NCBI GenBank assembly: GCA_937906765.1
Contig: CALCUV010000024.1
Coordinates: 1-9,441 of the forward strand
Direction: 5' to 3'
From: an uncultured Prevotella sp.
GTDB taxonomy: Bacteria > Bacteroidota > Bacteroidia > Bacteroidales > Bacteroidaceae
DNA: 9,441 bases
Under the pieces are notes generated by a model that had not been told where the DNA came from, did not search any database, and saw nothing but the letters and a program-made list of their open reading frames with translations. The translations under genes and the position numbers were made by a program. Below, piece after piece: positions 1 through 6,866 of this stretch. Each line of letters opens with the position of its first letter. Within the stretch, counting starts at the first letter, position 1.

Positions 1-1632
1 GAAGCCTCTCCCATCGAGAGCGTCGAGATTCGTTCAGTGCTTACCTGCGAAAGCAAGCATGGTGTCTGCATGAAGTGTTACGGACGTAACCTTGCTACCA
101 GCCGCATGGTACAGAAGGGTGAGGCTGTGGGTGTTATTGCAGCACAGTCTATCGGTGAGCCCGGTACACAGTTGACACTCCGTACGTTCCACGCCGGTGG
201 TATTGCCGGTGGTGCGGCAGCCAATGCAACAATCGTAGCTAAGAATGATTGCCGTCTTGAGTTCGACGAACTCCGCACGGTTGACGTTATCGGCGAAGAT
301 GGTGTATGTGGCAAGAAGGTAGTAGGTCGTCTCGCTGAAGTGCGCTTCGTAGATCCTCACACAAATATCGTACTTTCTTCACAGAACGTACCTTATGGTT
401 CTGACCTCTTCGTGAATGACGGCGACACTGTTGAAAAGGGCACTATGATTGCTAAGTGGGACCCCTTCAATGCCGTTATTGTTACTGAAAGTGCTGGTCG
501 CATCCAGTTCGAAGACGTTATCGAAGGTGTTACATTCCGTACTGATGAGGACGATGCTACAGGTCTCCGCGAACGTATCATTATTGAATCTAAGGAACGT
601 GGACGTGTGCCCTCTGCTCATATTCTTGACGAAAATGGTGAACTCATCCGCACGTATAACTTCCCCATCAACGGTCGCATCGCTATCGAAGATGGTCAGA
701 TGGTTAAGGCTGGTGACGTTCTCGTTAAGATTCCCCGTGCCGTTAGTTCTGCAGGCGACATCACCGGTGGTCTTCCCCGTGTTACAGAGCTCTTCGAAGC
801 GCGTAATCCAAGTAATCCCGCAGTCGTTTCTGAAATCGACGGTGAAGTTACAATGGGTAGCGTGAAGCGCGGCCACCGCGAAATCGTTGTTACTTCTAAG
901 CTCGGTGAAGTTAAGAAGTACCTTGTGCCCCTCTCTAAGCAGATTCTCGTACAAGAAAACGACTATGTTCGCGCAGGTACTCCCCTCTCTGACGGTTCTA
1001 TTACGCCCAGTGACATCCTTGCAATTAAGGGTCCCACAGCCGTACAGGAATATATCGTAAACGAAGTACAAGACGTTTACCGCCTTCAGGGTGTAGGTAT
1101 CAACGATAAGCACTTCGAAGTTATCGTACGTCAGATGATGCGTAAGGTTCAGATTAACGAACCCGGTGATACTCGTTTCCTCGAACAGCAGATGGTTGAC
1201 AAACTCGACTTTGCTGAAGAAAACGACCGTATCTGGGGTAAGAAGGTGGTAGTAGATGCCGGTGATTCTGAAACAATGAAACCTGGTATGATTGTAACTG
1301 CGCGTAAGCTCCGTGACGAAAACTCACAGCTCAAGCGCCGCGACCTCAAGCAAGTTGTAGTTCGCGATGCAATGCCCGCAACTTCGACACAGATTCTCCA
1401 GGGTATCACACGTGCTTCTCTCCAGACTAAGAGCTTCATGTCAGCAGCATCCTTCCAGGAAACAACTAAGGTGCTCAACGAAGCTGCTATCTCTGGTAAG
1501 ACTGACTACCTCGAAGGTATGAAGGAAAATGTAATTTGTGGTCACCTCATTCCCGCCGGAACAGGTCTTCGCGAATTCAGCAAGATTGTTGTTGGCGATA
1601 TGGACGACTACGAAAAGAAGAGCGAATATTAA
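1..1632 (+). CDS. rpoC: RNA polymerase beta' subunit, C-terminal part (5' end cut by window)
   Basis: Encodes the last 543 residues of the beta' subunit, the catalytic large subunit of bacterial RNA polymerase. The reading frame is open from base 1, so the true start lies upstream. Visible in order (numbered from base 1): the zinc-binding cysteines C16, C23 and C26 in a [14 protein letters not shown] segment; the bridge-helix/trigger-loop region [17 protein letters not shown], then [11 protein letters not shown] with R61 and H64 in the positions of the catalytic trigger-loop Arg and His; a long insert of sandwich-barrel type between the trigger-loop halves (about residues 68-245); the jaw segment [33 protein letters not shown]; and the closing [16 protein letters not shown]. 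All are hallmark RpoC motifs. The TAA stop is at 1630-1632 and a strong terminator follows within 35 bases, so rpoC is the last gene of its transcript here. No frameshift or missing key residue was seen. Confidence 0.98.
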   Translation, partial: EASPIESVEIRSVLTCESKHGVCMKCYGRNLATSRMVQKGEAVGVIAAQSIGEPGTQLTLRTFHAGGIAGGAAANATIVAKNDCRLEFDELRTVDVIGEDGVCGKKVVGRLAEVRFVDPHTNIVLSSQNVPYGSDLFVNDGDTVEKGTMIAKWDPFNAVIVTESAGRIQFEDVIEGVTFRTDEDDATGLRERIIIESKERGRVPSAHILDENGELIRTYNFPINGRIAIEDGQMVKAGDVLVKIPRAVSSAGDITGGLPRVTELFEARNPSNPAVVSEIDGEVTMGSVKRGHREIVVTSKLGEVKKYLVPLSKQILVQENDYVRAGTPLSDGSITPSDILAIKGPTAVQEYIVNEVQDVYRLQGVGINDKHFEVIVRQMMRKVQINEPGDTRFLEQQMVDKLDFAEENDRIWGKKVVVDAGDSETMKPGMIVTARKLRDENSQLKRRDLKQVVVRDAMPATSTQILQGITRASLQTKSFMSAASFQETTKVLNEAAISGKTDYLEGMKENVICGHLIPAGTGLREFSKIVVGDMDDYEKKSEY

Positions 1633-1663
1633 TCCCTTGCGGACAATCGCTCCATATACGAAT

Positions 1664-1699
1664 AAATGGGAATCTCCTGCGAAGGAGGTTCCCATTTTT
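1664..1699 (+). terminator. Rho-independent terminator after rpoC
   Basis: A 15-bp stem with one G-T pair joins AAATGGGAATCTCCT (1664-1678) to AGGAGGTTCCCATTT (1683-1697) across a GCGA tetraloop, and T1695-T1699 forms the T-tract. It lies 31 bases past the rpoC stop and ends the upstream operon's transcript. Confidence 0.92.
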
Positions 1700-1889
1700 G
1701 TGTTCTATTCGTTGCAACAAAACAGTTAATTCTTGCAGTTTTCGGAAATAGATTCCACGCTGCGTATATGGATTCCCTTGAAGTGCAGTGTGTGATTTTT
1801 GCATAAAACTTTTCCAATGTTTTGTGACTTCCGTAATGGCGCTGCGTTATCTTCATAAGTTGCGTATTTGCTTATTTGCTTCACCCGCG

Positions 1890-1921
1890 TTTGTCCAGTT
1901 TTCAGTTTTGTCGTACCTTTG
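1890..1921 (+). promoter_or_regulatory. Bacteroidota-type promoter of the WG-repeat gene
   Basis: TTTG at 1890-1893 (-33 box) and TACCTTTG at 1914-1921 (-7 box) are separated by 20 bases. This matches the known Bacteroidota sigma-ABfr consensus TTTG-N19-21-TAnnTTTG. Transcription would start a few bases after 1921, giving a leader of about 35 bases before ATG 1962. This promoter position decides the start codon of the gene. Confidence 0.85.
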
Positions 1922-1961
1922 CCCAATAAGTTGTAGTTTTAAGCTTGGAAATCAATACTTT

Positions 1962-3002
1962 ATGAAAGCGTTTCAACTCCTTCTTCTCTCCATGTTGGTG
2001 CCAGTGATGTGCGTTTGGGGAAACAATCGCAAACAAGTTGAGGAGCACACGTCAAATGTTATTATTGCGGTCAATGAAGTTCATGGCGGAGGCTATTTTG
2101 TGGATAGCAAGGGGAATCGTTTGTTTAATAAGCAGTTTGAAGGCGTGGGACCTTTCTCCGAAGGCCTTGCTCGCGTCAAGCAAAACGGCAAATGGGGATA
2201 CGTCAACCTCAAGGGTGAAGTGGTTATTCCCTGTGTGTATGATTGGGGATTGGCTGATAGAGCCGAATTTTCCGAAGGACTTGCCTGTGTAAGGAAAAAT
2301 TGGCGATATGGGTATATCAACGCCGAGGGAGAACAGGTCATTCCCTGCATTTATGATGATGCCGACCAGTTTTCTGAGGGGCATGCCCTTGTAAAGCAGC
2401 ATAAGAAATATGGTTTTGTCAATGTCAAGGGCGAAGAGGTTATTCCGTGTATTTATGAATATGCCATGGCTTTCTCCGATGGTCTTGCTTTTGTGTGGCG
2501 AAATGGCCATGCAGGTTTTATCAACTTCAACATTGAAGAGGTTATTCCGTGTACCTACGAGGGGGCAGGCCCATTTTCTGAAGGACTTGCCAGTGTCAAG
2601 CAAAATGGTAAAAGAGGGTATATCAACACGAAGGGAGAAACGGTCATTCCTCGCACTTATGAAGATGCAGGGGAGTTCTCCGAAGGACTGGCACGTGTAA
2701 AACAGAAGGGAAAATGGGGCTTTATCAACGCTCAGGGCGATATAATAATTCCTTACACGTATGATGAAGTAGGGGACTTCTCCGAAGGATTTGCTCGTGT
2801 CAAGCAAAACGGCAAATATGGTTGCATTAACTCCCAAGGCGAAGTGGTCATTCCGTGTATGTATGATTGGATTACCGATTTTTCCGAAGGTCTCTCGAAA
2901 GTCGAACAGGGCAAAGTATGGTCCGTTATCAACAAGGAAGGAAAGGTCATTGTGCCGGTGTGTGACCGTTCAACAAAATGGTCAAGAGCAGCAGATGAAT
3001 AG
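1962..3002 (+). CDS. Exported WG-repeat protein
   Basis: A 346-residue protein. The N-terminus MKAFQLLLLSMLVPVMCVWG reads as a Sec signal peptide, with cleavage probably near G20. The cysteine at 17 is preceded by P-V-M, which does not fit a lipobox, so periplasmic or surface release is likelier than lipidation. From about residue 45 to 335 the chain is built of WG-type repeats with a period near 34-38 residues: eight copies of F-S-[ED]-G at residue 65 and onward, each followed by a G-[YF]-[IV]-N strand and a VIPxxY[DE] strand. WG repeats are beta-hairpin modules of unclear, possibly binding or scaffolding, function; no enzyme motif is seen. The start at 1962 is chosen because it gives the signal peptide and lies about 35 bases after a strong promoter. 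There is no Shine-Dalgarno sequence, as usual in Bacteroidota. It is monocistronic, with terminators on both sides. The specific function is unknown. Confidence 0.93.
   Translation: MKAFQLLLLSMLVPVMCVWGNNRKQVEEHTSNVIIAVNEVHGGGYFVDSKGNRLFNKQFEGVGPFSEGLARVKQNGKWGYVNLKGEVVIPCVYDWGLADRAEFSEGLACVRKNWRYGYINAEGEQVIPCIYDDADQFSEGHALVKQHKKYGFVNVKGEEVIPCIYEYAMAFSDGLAFVWRNGHAGFINFNIEEVIPCTYEGAGPFSEGLASVKQNGKRGYINTKGETVIPRTYEDAGEFSEGLARVKQKGKWGFINAQGDIIIPYTYDEVGDFSEGFARVKQNGKYGCINSQGEVVIPCMYDWITDFSEGLSKVEQGKVWSVINKEGKVIVPVCDRSTKWSRAADE
2094..2966 (+). repeat. Intragenic WG-repeat array
   Basis: Eight complete repeat units plus a degenerate first one, of about 102-114 bases each. Units start near conserved codons for FSEG or FSDG (first at base 2154). 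The sequence GTCAAGCAAAACGGCAAAT is identical at 2175-2193 (unit 1) and 2799-2817 (unit 7), a 19-base match pointing to fairly recent internal duplication or gene conversion. Five units have Cys in VIPCxY[DE]; units 5 and 6 have Arg and Tyr there. Confidence 0.85.
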
Positions 3003-3032
3003 CGCATAACCACATGAGATATTATTATAGTA

Positions 3033-3067
3033 AAAACAGAGCATCCTTCGAAGAATGCTCTGTTTTG
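3033..3067. terminator. Bidirectional terminator between convergent genes
   Basis: A 12-bp perfect stem pairs AAAACAGAGCAT (3033-3044) with ATGCTCTGTTTT (3055-3066), and the loop can add a short CTT/AAG pairing. The top strand has TTTT after the stem, and the bottom strand has TTTTT (complement of 3032-3036). It lies 30 bases after the WG gene stop and 188 bases beyond the stop of the leftward operon, so it can serve both. Confidence 0.88.
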
Positions 3068-3148
3068 TATAACCACAAGTTGAAGTCAGCACCTTTGCTG
3101 GACTACTCAATTTCTGAATATTTAATGTCCTCGACACAAAGTTACAAA

Positions 3149-3182
3149 TAAGGCGCCTTAAGTTATGAACTATGCGTCGCAT
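3149..3182. repeat. Pair of short palindromes in the convergent spacer
   Basis: The palindrome TAAGGCGCCTTA (3149-3160, 12 bp, perfect) is followed 11 bases later by ATGCGTCGCAT (3172-3182, 5-bp arms around a central T). They lie in the 187-base spacer between the shared terminator and the end of the leftward operon. No gene was recognised in the spacer. The role is unknown; a protein-binding site or a junction scar are the obvious options. Confidence 0.45.
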
Positions 3183-3254
3183 TTGAAACATCCGAACGCG
3201 TAAAAGTAGTTTTGTTTTTGCAGCGCGTGAGGCGCGAGCATATACACAACTTCA

Positions 3255-5327
3255 TTAATTATTAATTGGTGGTTGGGATGAGAATTTCTTAGAAAGATCT
3301 TCTTCTAAAATCTTTATCATCGCTTCTTCATGTTCTGAGCATGCTTTTGTACGCCAAACATTATCATCTTTAGTTTCCTCACTCATCAATCTCAGTTTCA
3401 AACTGCCTTTTTTTATAGTGCTGTCTTCCCACATCGTTTTCTTTGACGCAGGACTATTATTGGTGAATCTTGAGTTCACGTTTCTTTGTACGAGGCATAA
3501 GTTGCCGAGTCTGTCAACGGTGCTTTTTTGATCTTCAGTTATGCCCCAAGAGTCGTCGTCCCAAGGTTTAATAGTACCATCAGATGGATGCTGGGGGAAC
3601 CAGTGTTCCACGGAGTTGCGGAATTCAAAAATAAAGTCGTTGAATTTCTGAGAATCCTTCTTCCACAGGAGATAGTCGAGGTAGTTAAATAGAATGTGTG
3701 GTGTTGCAGTTCCGCTCTCTTTCCACTTATCATCCTTTTTATTATTGTCAATAAAACTATTAACTGCTGTTGCTGCAATCTTTTCAGTGAATGTTAAAAT
3801 CTTATTCCCCATATCCTTGGCAATGCTCTTAGGATAATCATCTGTGAAAATAGATTCCTCATTATCTACATACAAATATTTGAGCAGTTCCGTAATCCAA
3901 TGCATTTCTTTGGGAGAAGTGTAGGACACGCGAAGTGCAGACTGTATCATGAGGTTCTTCTTGCACAAATCTTTATTGACGGATTCTTGATTTCTACTAC
4001 CTTTTCCAATAAATGTCGAATTCTTGTAGTAAGTAGTTTTATTATTTCGATTTTGACTTTTACTTGCGTATAGTGTTTTCAGACTCCACTCTCCATCTTC
4101 AGCTTCATTTTTGCTGGTGTATTCGCGCTTGATAATATACTGGTCAAACGTAAATCTTGTTTGAAGTAGGCAGATGATAAATTCGCGGGCGAACTCCCCT
4201 GGTTGATAGTTCTTTTTCTCTCCAAGGTATTTTTCTACAGTCTCAAAGTTGTCGGTAAGTTTTTTGTCGTCCAATTGTTTGCCGATTTTGACCTTATCGT
4301 CATTGCCGATAATGACATCATCGTCATTTATTCTTTTCTTGTGAAGGTAAACCTTCAACGCGTGGAGTAAGAAATGGGGGAAGTCGATAATGCTTTCAAA
4401 GCGTGTGCGTTCTTCCTTACTTTCAATTTCAGTCGGGGTCTGAACTTCAGTTTGATTGAGTATTCCTTCTATAGTCCAATTATTTTTCGGCTCTTGCGTA
4501 TTGCCACTCTGTTGTGTTGAATGGGAATTGTGTTGGGGCCAGATATTATCTTCCTCAGGCATTTTATTCCAATGCTCTCCAAAGAGTTTCTCTCTCCGCT
4601 TTGGCGAAAAGTGCATCTGTACATACCCATCCATATCGCTACAAGCATCCCAGATACGTGCGAAGCGTGCACGTTCATCAGATTCTAAGTCCTTCATGAG
4701 ATGGGCTTTAAGAATGTCGTGTTGTGCCAACTGTTCACCGCGCGTGTTCATAATTTCAAAGTAGCGGTTAAGGTCAGTGTGCTTAGGTACAATGATTTGG
4801 AAGAGAATGACCTTCTTGAGTTTCTTCTTTAATCCTTCTTTAAATCCAGACTTGTTTTTTTCTTCTTTCTCTAAAGTGCGCTTAACAATCTCAACCCCCT
4901 TTACAATGTTGTCTTCCTGCTGTTTCTCGTCTAAATCGTTCTTCCCCGTCACTACTTTTTGGATATTCTCAAGCGTGTAATTAGAACGGTCACGACACTC
5001 AAAAGTCAGGTGTGTATCTGTAGTTTCTCCCAAACAGTTTAGCAACAAGAAGAGCGTCGTAAGGCGTTGTTGCCCGTCAATCACTTCCAACTTTCCGTCG
5101 TTTCGTTCCGATACGATAAGGGTACCTATGTAATATTTTTTGTCCTTCTCAGCATCACTAATATCTTCAATCAATCTCACAATTTGCTTTTCTCCCCACG
5201 CATATTCACGTTGATAAAGGGGGATGATGTATTGGCATTCCTTGGAGGTAAAGATATTCCCCGAGGTTTGAGCGTTATTCTCCGAGGACAGAACGTCAAT
5301 GATATGTAGTTCTTGAATCATTTCCAT
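3255..5327 (-). CDS. GmrSD-like restriction protein: DUF262 (ParB/Srx-like) plus DUF1524 HNH nuclease
   Basis: A 690-residue protein starting MEMIQELHI. The N-terminal DUF262 (GmrS-type) domain has IPLYQREYAW at 35-44, DGQQRLTTL at 84-92 and NTRGEQL at 194-200; in this family the DGQQR motif lies in a ParB/sulfiredoxin-like fold that binds and hydrolyses NTP. A hydrophilic Gln/Asn/Thr-rich linker (about 255-300) is followed by a helical middle region with RVSYTSPKEMHW (466-477) and LFNYLDYLLW (546-555). The C-terminal DUF1524 (GmrD-type) His-Asn-His nuclease shows SVEHWFPQHP at 572-581 (candidate catalytic H575), LGNLCL at 607-612, and N616, N618 and K629/K630. All key motifs look intact. Family members cut modified or phosphorothioated phage DNA; the target here is unknown. 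The start at 5327 is preferred over an in-frame ATG at 5375, because it leaves 11 bases after the upstream stop and fits family N-termini. It is the second gene of a two-gene operon and AT-rich relative to rpoC. Confidence 0.92.
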   Translation of the reverse strand: MEMIQELHIIDVLSSENNAQTSGNIFTSKECQYIIPLYQREYAWGEKQIVRLIEDISDAEKDKKYYIGTLIVSERNDGKLEVIDGQQRLTTLFLLLNCLGETTDTHLTFECRDRSNYTLENIQKVVTGKNDLDEKQQEDNIVKGVEIVKRTLEKEEKNKSGFKEGLKKKLKKVILFQIIVPKHTDLNRYFEIMNTRGEQLAQHDILKAHLMKDLESDERARFARIWDACSDMDGYVQMHFSPKRREKLFGEHWNKMPEEDNIWPQHNSHSTQQSGNTQEPKNNWTIEGILNQTEVQTPTEIESKEERTRFESIIDFPHFLLHALKVYLHKKRINDDDVIIGNDDKVKIGKQLDDKKLTDNFETVEKYLGEKKNYQPGEFAREFIICLLQTRFTFDQYIIKREYTSKNEAEDGEWSLKTLYASKSQNRNNKTTYYKNSTFIGKGSRNQESVNKDLCKKNLMIQSALRVSYTSPKEMHWITELLKYLYVDNEESIFTDDYPKSIAKDMGNKILTFTEKIAATAVNSFIDNNKKDDKWKESGTATPHILFNYLDYLLWKKDSQKFNDFIFEFRNSVEHWFPQHPSDGTIKPWDDDSWGITEDQKSTVDRLGNLCLVQRNVNSRFTNNSPASKKTMWEDSTIKKGSLKLRLMSEETKDDNVWRTKACSEHEEAMIKILEEDLSKKFSSQPPINN

Positions 5328-5338
5328 GTTTAGTAAGT

Positions 5339-6616
5339 TTAGAGTTCTATGAGTGCTTCGTAAAGTCCCTTCCAATTCTTTTCGTTATCTTGGCTTGGTG
5401 CCTTTAAGGTAACTTGTAGCATGGCAAGATCCGTGTGCGTGCGTGCTCTGCAGATGCGTTCAAACATGGGTATGTTGTTAGAATTTGCATTCTTAGTGTA
5501 GTTGCTTTCGCCTATTGCATATTTGTTTATAGAGTCAAATCCAAGGAGTTCTCTATCCACTCTAATCATAAATGCCCACTTGCAGAGTTTTTTAACAATG
5601 AAAGGGTCGAAGTTGTGAAAGCGGTCATAGTAGCAGAGTAAGGCGCAGTAGAACAATTCGCGGGCATATTTAAATCCTACGCTATGTTTCTTCTCTCCAT
5701 CCTCTATGAGCTTTTTTATATTCTCAAATGCAGTGTTTGTTTGTATTTCCTGCTTCACACTCTCCAAGAGGAATAGGTAATAATCAACCATTTCAAAGAA
5801 ATCATTTCCCGCCACAAAGGGTTCGGTGATTTGGAAGTAGGGCATTGCCTTGTTCACACGCTTCGCATAGGTGTAGGGGGAGTGTTCAGAAATCCCCTTA
5901 TACACATCAATGTCTTTTGTGCTAAAATCCTTAGTCTTGCGTAGGGTGCTCCAATTCCAAATGGGGAATAAGTAGTCGGCAAAGAGGTTTTTGATTTTTG
6001 CAGACTTTTTGTTCTCCCACTTTGTTACGGCCTTAACCATTGCATAGGGATCAGATTTCATCTCTCGAAGGTGATAGGCTTTCAGAAGGTGGTGAGGGTC
6101 TAATGCCTTGCCTCGAGAGTTTTGTGAGTCAAACAGTTGGAAAGCTTCAGAAATGTCTTTGACACAAATTGTAACAACTTCAAGAGTCTTCTCCATTGCC
6201 TCTCGAAAGGCATCTTTAACAGTATCTCCCTTCTGCCCAAACCATTCTTCAATGAACTTGTAGTTCTTATAGATATTGTTGCGCGATTCTTGGTGAACAA
6301 AGTTTACGTTTAAAATGCTTTTCCCCCAGTCATCAAGTCCAAGGCATTTACAAATGAGCACAAAAGAAATGGTGCGTTGTTGCCCGTCAACAATGTTATA
6401 AGTTTCGCCATCTTTGTGCAAAATAATTGTGCCAATGCGATACTTAAAGTCTGAAAATTTAGTTGCTTCTGAAATAGCCTCCTCAATATCTGCGAGCAAC
6501 GTTTGAATGTTGCGGACTCCCCACTTATACGGACGCTGATAATTGGGGATGTTTAGAGTTTCCGTAAGTAAACCCTCAATGGAAACGATTTGGGGTTGGT
6601 CAAGAGTTCCAGTCAT
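5339..6616 (-). CDS. DUF262-only protein, partner of the downstream GmrSD-like nuclease
   Basis: A 425-residue protein, first gene of the leftward operon. It has the DUF262 signature IPNYQRPYKW at 23-32, DGQQRT at 77-82 and NSRGKAL at 166-172, then a mostly helical region to the end. I see no EHxxPQ/GNL nuclease motif, so it lacks the DUF1524 domain of its neighbour; it is about as long as the DUF262 plus helical part alone. It is therefore a diverged paralogue of the second gene's N-terminal part, not a truncated copy: the end is clean and the stop is followed 11 bases later by the next start. By analogy with two-gene GmrSD-type restriction systems, it probably forms a complex with the nuclease and contributes NTP binding or target recognition; that role is inferred. 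The start at 6616 is the only ATG placing the YQR motif at the usual distance, and a promoter lies just upstream. Confidence 0.9.
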   Translation of the reverse strand: MTGTLDQPQIVSIEGLLTETLNIPNYQRPYKWGVRNIQTLLADIEEAISEATKFSDFKYRIGTIILHKDGETYNIVDGQQRTISFVLICKCLGLDDWGKSILNVNFVHQESRNNIYKNYKFIEEWFGQKGDTVKDAFREAMEKTLEVVTICVKDISEAFQLFDSQNSRGKALDPHHLLKAYHLREMKSDPYAMVKAVTKWENKKSAKIKNLFADYLFPIWNWSTLRKTKDFSTKDIDVYKGISEHSPYTYAKRVNKAMPYFQITEPFVAGNDFFEMVDYYLFLLESVKQEIQTNTAFENIKKLIEDGEKKHSVGFKYARELFYCALLCYYDRFHNFDPFIVKKLCKWAFMIRVDRELLGFDSINKYAIGESNYTKNANSNNIPMFERICRARTHTDLAMLQVTLKAPSQDNEKNWKGLYEALIEL

Positions 6617-6657
6617 GATAAATTGTGGGGAGATGTAAAATGTGAATCAATTCCCTA

Positions 6658-6689
6658 CAAAGGTATAAATCATTTTTGACGTGGAGAAA
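6658..6689 (-). promoter_or_regulatory. Promoter of the DUF262/HNH operon
   Basis: Read on the bottom strand, TACCTTTG (6665 down to 6658) is a perfect -7 box, identical to that of the WG gene. At 20-base spacing lies TTTC (6689-6686), a one-mismatch -33 box. Transcription would begin around 6652, giving a leader of about 36 bases to ATG 6616. There is no Shine-Dalgarno sequence. The imperfect -33 box suggests weaker or activator/repressor-dependent expression (inference). Confidence 0.72.
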
Positions 6690-6702
6690 CAATAATCTCC
6701 AC
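6681..6702. promoter_or_regulatory. Inverted repeat overlapping the -33 region, candidate operator
   Basis: GTGGAG (6681-6686) and CTCCAC (6697-6702) are perfect inverted arms separated by 10 bases, with arm centres 16 bases apart. The left arm overlaps the -33 box of the defence operon promoter, the geometry expected for a dimeric regulator. No regulator gene is in the window, so the partner is unknown. Confidence 0.45.
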
Positions 6703-6768
6703 TCCTTACATTCCTCTTTTTTATACCCTGTTCTTGCCCCAAAAAACAGTATCTATTTTTGTAAAAAC

Positions 6769-6808
6769 AATTAGTAGGTTTGTGCGTCGTAACTTACTAA
6801 TTCGACGC
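6769..6808. repeat. Two interlocked inverted repeats
   Basis: Arms A, AATTAGTAGGTT (6769-6780), and A', AACTTACTAATT (6791-6802), form a 12-bp stem with one G-T pair and a 10-base loop. Inside that loop GCGTCG (6784-6789) is the exact reverse complement of CGACGC (6803-6808), which lies directly after A'. The order A-B-A'-B' means the two pairings cross. Both cannot form fully together, because no spare bases separate A' from B'; they are alternatives, or form a pseudoknot only if the first stem is shortened. Confidence 0.55.
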
Positions 6809-6866
6809 CCGATATTACTCTTTGTGACGGCGATAACAGTAGTAGTTGGAAGTAAGTGTTTCGTAG

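Larger units (their letters stand above)
1633..1961. other. Intergenic spacer between rpoC and the WG-repeat gene
   Basis: This 329-base gap holds the rpoC terminator (1664-1699) and the promoter of the next gene (1890-1921). A perfect 8-base tandem duplication, TATTTGCT twice, occupies 1865-1880 just upstream of the -33 box. An open frame reaches back to 1788 in frame with the WG gene, but it is crossed by the promoter and is not signal-peptide-like, so I treat it as non-coding. No further gene or RNA was recognised here. Confidence 0.7.

Noticed and set aside
379..1113. Long antisense frame of 244 codons across rpoC
   Set aside because: It lies opposite highly conserved RpoC coding sequence, its translation shows no recognisable motif, and such frames arise readily from codon bias in rpoC.
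1788..1961. 58-codon N-terminal extension of the WG protein
   Set aside because: The extension would be encoded across the consensus promoter, and the downstream ATG 1962 gives a proper signal peptide.
1962..2030. Lipoprotein signal (Cys17) in the WG protein
   Set aside because: Residues before Cys17 are P-V-M; a lipobox needs Gly, Ala or Ser at -1. A plain Sec signal fits better.
2052..2837. Antisense frame of 261 codons across the WG-repeat gene
   Set aside because: Its internal periodicity is just the mirror of the WG repeats. It has no promoter or start context of its own.
3215..3245. GC-rich GCGCGTGAGGCGCG stretch as terminator of the leftward operon
   Set aside because: Only a 4-bp stem can form and no T-tract follows on the bottom strand. 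The hairpin at 3033-3067 is far better.
5328..5375. 16-residue longer start for the DUF262-HNH protein
   Set aside because: It would overlap the end of the upstream gene by 37 bases and add residues not expected in the family. ATG 5327 lies 11 bases past the upstream stop.
3173..6808. TGCGTCG on both sides of the defence operon as attachment or target-site repeats
   Set aside because: Only 7 bases match (3173-3179 and 6783-6789) without extended similarity, which is too little to call att sites. No integrase or transposase is present.
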